A DNA stretch of 64,000 nt, taken from the NCBI GenBank assembly GCA_024704765.1, contig JAKMXF010000342.1, positions 124,001-188,000 of the forward strand, written 5' to 3'. Origin of the DNA: Oopsacas minuta (lineage: Eukaryota; Porifera; Hexactinellida; Lyssacinosida; Leucopsacidae). Below are positions 58,927 through 64,000 of the stretch, piece by piece. Every line of letters begins with the position of its first letter. Position 1 is the stretch's first letter. Made by a program: the position numbers and the translations under genes. A model generated the notes under the pieces. That model did not search any database, was not told where the DNA came from, and saw only the letters and a list, made by a program, of their open reading frames with translations.

Positions 58927-60043
58927 TTAATCTAAATAGATATGGTATTTATTTCCTATGTAACCTTCATGCAGTTTTAGACATTTTCTAATTCGACCAG
59001 GCATTAAAGCTATGAGTCTTCCTACTGTCTTCGGTGAGATTTCCTTCCAGCTCAAATTTAACTGGATATCTAAAACTTTTAGGTTGGTTGCGCTCCATTG
59101 CATCCAGGTTGGTTTGCAAATGCCCAGAGGTTTTTGATAGGATTTAAGTCTGATGAGTTCGGAGGTCATAGTTTTTTTGTCCAAAAAGCTGCCATACTGT
59201 TTTTCAACCACTCCTAGCTTCTTTTGGAAGTATGTGTCGGGGCCCCATCTTGTTGAAAAATTGCTTGCGACCTATCTGGCAACAATTTTCTCTCTAGGAT
59301 GGTCGCAGAATTTCTCTTTCGAAGTAAGCTGGATGTTAAAGTCTTTTTCAATATGACTTCCACATAATAGTCTGATGTCACAGTTTGTCTGTGGGGGATT
59401 ATAAGGAGGTCTGTGGGTCTTGATATGACATCACGCCCCATTCCATGATTTTCCAGGATATTTGACTTTTCAATGGGAGGGACACCGACCCTGGATTTCG
59501 CCCATACACTGTCGTTTTGCTTATTCGGAGTGTGGAATTGCCCAAAAGAGGACTCATCTGAGAATAAGACTCTTTCCAGGTGTAAATTGACCTATTCTTC
59601 CTTTCATTGCAGAATTTTAGCCGAGCTGTCCTCTGTTTTTCTGTCAATATGAGTTGAACCTGTGGTTTGTAGGATCGAAGGTTGAGATTTTTGCGTAAGT
59701 ACTAGTGTACTGTCACATGAGAAATAGAAAACCCCTATATTTGAGATTCTTGGAGAAATATCGTGTAGACTTCATCTTATACCCATTGTCTTAGCAATTA
59801 CCTTTTCAGGTTACATAGTGACGGTCGTTTCCTTCGACAGCCCTTCCTGTTCTGTAGTGACTCATCTGCCTTGAACCTCAGCAACCAGTATCGAATGGTA
59901 CGAATATATACTCCTACAACTTTAGCGATCTCATGAATCAACATACCCGCTCCTATCAAGGAAACTGCATGTGTATGGGTATTTGGAGTCACTTCTTTAC
60001 CCATATCAATTTCTAGTATCTTATTGATAGTATTCTTTGACAA
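58927..60043 (-). pseudogene. Tc1-like transposase relic with Glu-to-Lys change at the catalytic site
   Basis: Minus-strand pieces: 60043-59798 (helix-turn-helix, LIGAGMLIHEIAKVVGVYIR, then LQNRKGCRRKRPS), 59647-59399 (TEKQRTARLKFCNERKNRS), 59441-59214 (SQAIFQQDGAPTHTSKRS, second aspartate), and 59211-58927 (C-terminal, PKTVGRLIALMPGRIRKCLK). In the frame of the third catalytic block the reading is NSSDLNPIKNLWA, with AAA lysine where Tc1 transposases have glutamate. Terminal repeats were not identified, so element borders are unknown. Confidence 0.82.
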
Positions 60044-61689
60044 ATTGAGTATTTTGAGTAGAAGTAATTTGGAAATTAACTGAAATCTAATAGTTGAAGT
60101 ATTTTGAGTATGATAATGGAGTTAAAACGTGATTCATCAATTGATATTGTGGCTCTTTTCATTTCCAAAAGGCCTACAATTGTTGTTCAATTTGTATTAC
60201 TCCGGGTAGGGGAACCAATTTTGACCCTTCATTTGTATTCGTATCAACGAGTTTTGGTTGTATGTTAGAAATAGTTCTTGTGCAATTTTATCGTATAGTT
60301 GTTGTCCCAGCATCTCTCATCGTGCGTTAGTAATGTTGGAACTTCCCTGTGTCATTTATCAATTAATTTCCACCTCCATATAACTGTTCTTGTTGAGATT
60401 TATGATCTTTTTGATATATTTATGGAAATAATATAATATATACGAAATATGTCCGAACAACTCCATGACAATGCCTGGCTAGCTTGATTATATATTTACC
60501 TATCTATACACAGAAATATAGTGATTTCCCTAGATCATTTGTCATGGGGTTCAAGCTCCTAGACGTACTGGTTCCTATTGAGATTAACAGTTTTTGCGAT
60601 ATATTTATGGATTTACGCATACTTGTCTTCTGATTCCGGTATCAATATAATGGATCCAGGAATCTGAATTGATTCAAATTTATACTTCTCCTCATGGTCA
60701 AATTCATTGAGCATTTTTTTCTTTCGTACCTCTTTTAATTTATATCTATATGACTGCAAAGAGACTAGACATCTATGTTTATACAAGGATGACTTTGCCT
60801 ATGTAAGAATGAAACCAAGCAACATTGGTGTTGGGTTTGCGTTGTGTAGGATCCGCCAATTTGATATTTGTATGACCAGAGATGGAAAACATGAAATCAA
60901 CCGGCGGCTAAAGACTGCTAAACATGAATGTATGCTAAATGGATAAACAATCTTCTGTGCCTACTACACTTATTTATGTACCAGAACCAAGACTTCTGCT
61001 AGTATTAGTCACTCCTTTGGCACCAACTTTATAGGTCTAGTCAGTGATAAATGCCCCTTTGGACCATTTTCGATAGTTTGTGATGGAGGCAACCTTATCA
61101 TAGATCTTAAATATTTTACTATACTCGTGAGATATTGGTACAAACAACCATGATATTAACTGTTTCTGGCAATCCTAATTTGTAAGATTGCAACTTTTAT
61201 AAATCTATTTAATGTTCTAATCACTGTTTTAATGAACTTACGCTTTATTGGGAAAGTGTGATCGATTTCCGTCGGATACCGCAAACGTTAAAGTTGTACA
61301 CGTAACTATGTACTCAGTTGAATACGCGAAAAGCAACCACGCTTTATCAGCCTCAGGTATTTGTGCCACTTGACTCACTTGTGTGTAACTACTGCACTAA
61401 AATATATCCCTATATATTTGGATGCTCTACTTATTGATTATATATTTTTATCACTTTAAGTATATTGTAAAGAGTTAAATATTAAGAATCTTCAGTGATG
61501 CAAGCAGGGTTTGAGTAATTCAACTAGTGAGAGTTGAAATACTGCTACCAGGTATTTCAGCCTACTTCGGTGCCTCAAATTCTTGCTTAAATAGTGTCCA
61601 GCCTGATAGCATATTTTGACAGGCAAATAGATTTAGAAACAAAGTGTTAAAATAGTCGAGGACTCTTTAAATAGTTTGGGGTAAAATTA
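60044..61689. other. AT-rich stretch, no supported gene
   Basis: Includes a 79-codon frame at 60707-60946 that I do not recognise. No repeats with defined ends were found. Confidence 0.35.
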
Positions 61690-62760
61690 ATTGTACACTT
61701 TTACACTTCGCTATCAGTCACCCAACAAATTTACTCTAATATTTGAAACTCATGCAGCCGTATCGGGTAGCATTAATCAGGATACAATCTTTCTTCCTCG
61801 TGGTAGTACAGGTAATATTTTCAAATCTGAAATATTTATGGCTATAGCTGATATTCTAACTTAACAAAAAATGAACTTGATACCTAGAATTAGTTTAGTG
61901 ATTGGGAATGACACTTTAGACCATATTTTAGAGTTTGAATGTGAAATATATGGCGCGTTACTGGGGAATACAGGTGTACGATGATCTTCGCTTGTTTGAT
62001 GAAACTGTTGTCTCAAAAGATACCTGCCAATTTCCCTCACAGGAATGATACATTAAGCGATTTAGCGTTTCTTAACCTCATAATCATGTATATTATTGTA
62101 TCCAATCCATTACACACCTCTGTACACAATTCATGACTACTACCTCTGAGGAAATGATCAAATATTTGGAGAGTTTGTTACTTACAACGTTGCTCCAAAT
62201 AATCAGCTGACATCATATAATCCAACTGCTATAGCTGCTATTGAACATTTCTGGTCATCAATTGGCACATTAGAAGTGGTTACTTCAGTATATACTTCTG
62301 ATTCCCCTATTGCTTACTCTCACTTATCAATACTTTCAAATATTCTTATTATCCTTCCGCATTCTATGGTTAAACAGTTGAAAGTGATTCCAGTTCTTCA
62401 TTGAGCCCATCCACAAACTTGTGATCTACTCAGTATGTACCACCCTGAACAATGGTATTCAGCCATTGCTAATATTTATACACAAATAGTATTAATCTCG
62501 CCTATTATTGAGCCAATGCTGCAAAACTGTAAGATAAGGACTATATCAAATGTAAAGTCTACATTCTGCGTAATTGAAAACTTCAATATATAGATTTCCT
62601 ATTCGATACTGAGTGATAATGATGAAAATTGTCAACTTATGAAACATTGTGTCACTATACACCATTTACAGCAATTATACATATTGTTATAGGTTTCACT
62701 GAGTGACCACAGTGTCCCAAATGGCAATTTAGTGAAAATAGAGATGAAGAGTCAGACACT
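61690..62760 (+). pseudogene. Unrecognised decayed coding tract
   Basis: Several + strand pieces read like protein: FTLIFETHAAVSGSINQDTI and FLPRGSTGNIFKSEIFMAIA at about 61720-61860; RISLVIGNDTLDHILEFECE at about 61885-61950; NPTAIAAIEHFWSSIGTLEV and TSVYTSDSPIAYSHLSILSN at about 62215-62345; YHPEQWYSAIANIYTQ at about 62440-62490. They lie in different frames with stops between. I do not recognise a family. It could be an old transposon or viral gene copy, or a decayed host gene. Only the coding-like texture is seen. Confidence 0.3.
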
Positions 62761-64000
62761 ATACATTCTTTCATTCAAGAGATCATCAATGAAGAGTTGA
62801 GTAACATAACAACTACCAAGACACTGTTGAAGTAATTACCTTCCTTTCTTTGTATATATGTATCTCGGTCTGTACTCAAGAATATCGATTGTGAAGAATG
62901 CAATAAAGGGGGCCTCAATTTACCAACATCGTGACTAAATAACTACACACAGTTTGCTTTTTCTGTTCTTGAATATCTGGAACAAAGAATACGTACTAGA
63001 ATTTGAAATTCCCTCAGAAGTTGTAGCTTAGAGTATCTTCAATTGGTTATGGTCAGATTGGGACGATTGCTTTAATTCAATGTTGCCTCTCATATAGGGC
63101 CCCAAATTCGTTTCGCCTCCATGCACCAATGGATTTAAGATTTTGAATAGCTAATTCGTCGTTTTCCAGTGCATCTCTCTCGAAAACCTTCATTCACTCT
63201 AAATATCTGGGAAGTATTTATTCTTCAATCTAGTCTGAGAGACCCCCTACTCTCTAGCGACCCCAGAATCTTCCTATGCAAACTTTTGAGGGAATCGGAT
63301 TAATCAGAGATGAGAAATCCTAGGGCAACCAACCGCCAGCTTTGGATCATGGATCTTTCGTCGAATCTTGAAATTTAACTTGTTCTATTTTCATATACAT
63401 ATGTTGTATATTATAAGTCACTCCACTCATTAATCGTATCTACGTATATATACAATTCATTTTGTTTACACGAAGCAAATCATGTATTTGTGATTGTATT
63501 TTGAATGCTCTCTAAGATAAATTATTCAAATTTTAACATTCATCATGAAAACAGTACTTTTCCAATTCAATGTATGGAAATAACACAAGAATGTGGAAAA
63601 ATACAAATTCCTTTAATTATTATATTCCTAGCTATTCTTAGTTATCTAATACATTTACTCTGTCTATCTGGCCTGAAAGATACCTACTTCCTATTAATAC
63701 CCAAATTATACTCAGCATTATTGTTTCCTACTAAATATTTCAGGCATTTAACTGGAAATTTCTTACTACTACCTTGAGTAATTTAATTAAAAATTTGTAA
63801 ACAAATCCTTTATTTATTTCTAACCCGGCCTTAGTCGTTGACTTACAGTCCGATATGAAAACCCTAACTGGCCACTAGGAATATCTAGACTATCACCTGC
63901 AACTATAAGTAGCATAATCTTCATGATAATATCATTAACCAAACTTAGTTTTTGTTCAGCTTCCACGAATTGAGTAAATAACATTTTGTCACCTAAATCA
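62761..64000. other. Window end, no supported gene
   Basis: AT-rich sequence with one 90-codon frame at 63505-63777 rich in hydrophobic residues, not recognised. Confidence 0.3.

Noticed and set aside
54678-64000. Search for the C-terminal CFAP100 exon (Lys/Glu-rich)
   Set aside because: No frame with the expected KEKERR-like composition next to a splice acceptor was found; probably outside the window.
1-64000. tRNA, rRNA, CRISPR arrays, riboswitches, ribosome binding sites, terminators
   Set aside because: No cloverleaf, rRNA core or regularly spaced direct repeats were noticed, and bacterial signals do not apply to this eukaryotic sequence.

Overview
The window looks like an AT-rich animal genome, most likely arthropod. 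It has spliced exons with GT-AG borders, no operon-like gene packing, and a heavy load of Tc1/mariner, Tigger, hAT, piggyBac-type, Mutator-like and RAG1/Transib-like elements. A copepod such as a sea louse would fit, but that is a guess.

One host gene is recognisable, on the + strand. Exons at 4865-5328, 24301-24541 and 54327-54677 encode consecutive parts of CFAP100 (CCDC37), a DUF4200 coiled-coil protein of motile cilia. Their phases fit exactly (2 then 0). The first and last exons of the gene are not seen, so the gene probably runs past both ends of the window. The two complete introns are about 19.0 kb and 29.8 kb and consist largely of transposons.

Layout. 1-4864: upstream intron with a degenerate CACTG-type element (405-2723), a perfect hairpin (3326-3372) and a piggyBac-type MITE (4234-4730). 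5329-24300: Tigger MITE, Tc1 scraps, a full-length Tigger (11017-13036), a mariner (13156-14515), a RAG1/Transib-like relic (15240-17335) and a Tc1 (17374-18739). 24542-54326: Tc1 relics, a THAP relic, two 2282-bp CACTG-type copies in inverted orientation (29518-31799 and 50859-53140), a second RAG1/Transib-like relic (32985-34734), a 1.1-kb fold-back (35890-37020), a composite Mutator/FB-NOF-like element (39086-47840), a mariner and a hAT relic. 54678-64000: a mariner (55886-57193), a Tc1 relic (58927-60043) and an unrecognised decayed coding tract (61690-62760).

Three things stand out. (1) A transposon family with CAC(T/A)G-like ends and TWA target duplications encodes a protein of about 573 aa that I cannot place in a named transposase superfamily; one copy is intact. 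(2) An element with 365-bp terminal repeats and a perfect 9-bp target duplication encodes a broken DDE transposase with an OTU cysteine-protease domain at its C-terminal end. The intact CACTG-type copy is inserted in its left terminal repeat, and the right repeat serves as the empty site. (3) The flanks of the two inverted CACTG copies make sense only if the 19-kb segment between them is flipped back. Flipping restores a TTA duplication and reunites the two ends of a hAT MITE with its 8-bp duplication. This is either a real inversion by recombination or an assembly flip.
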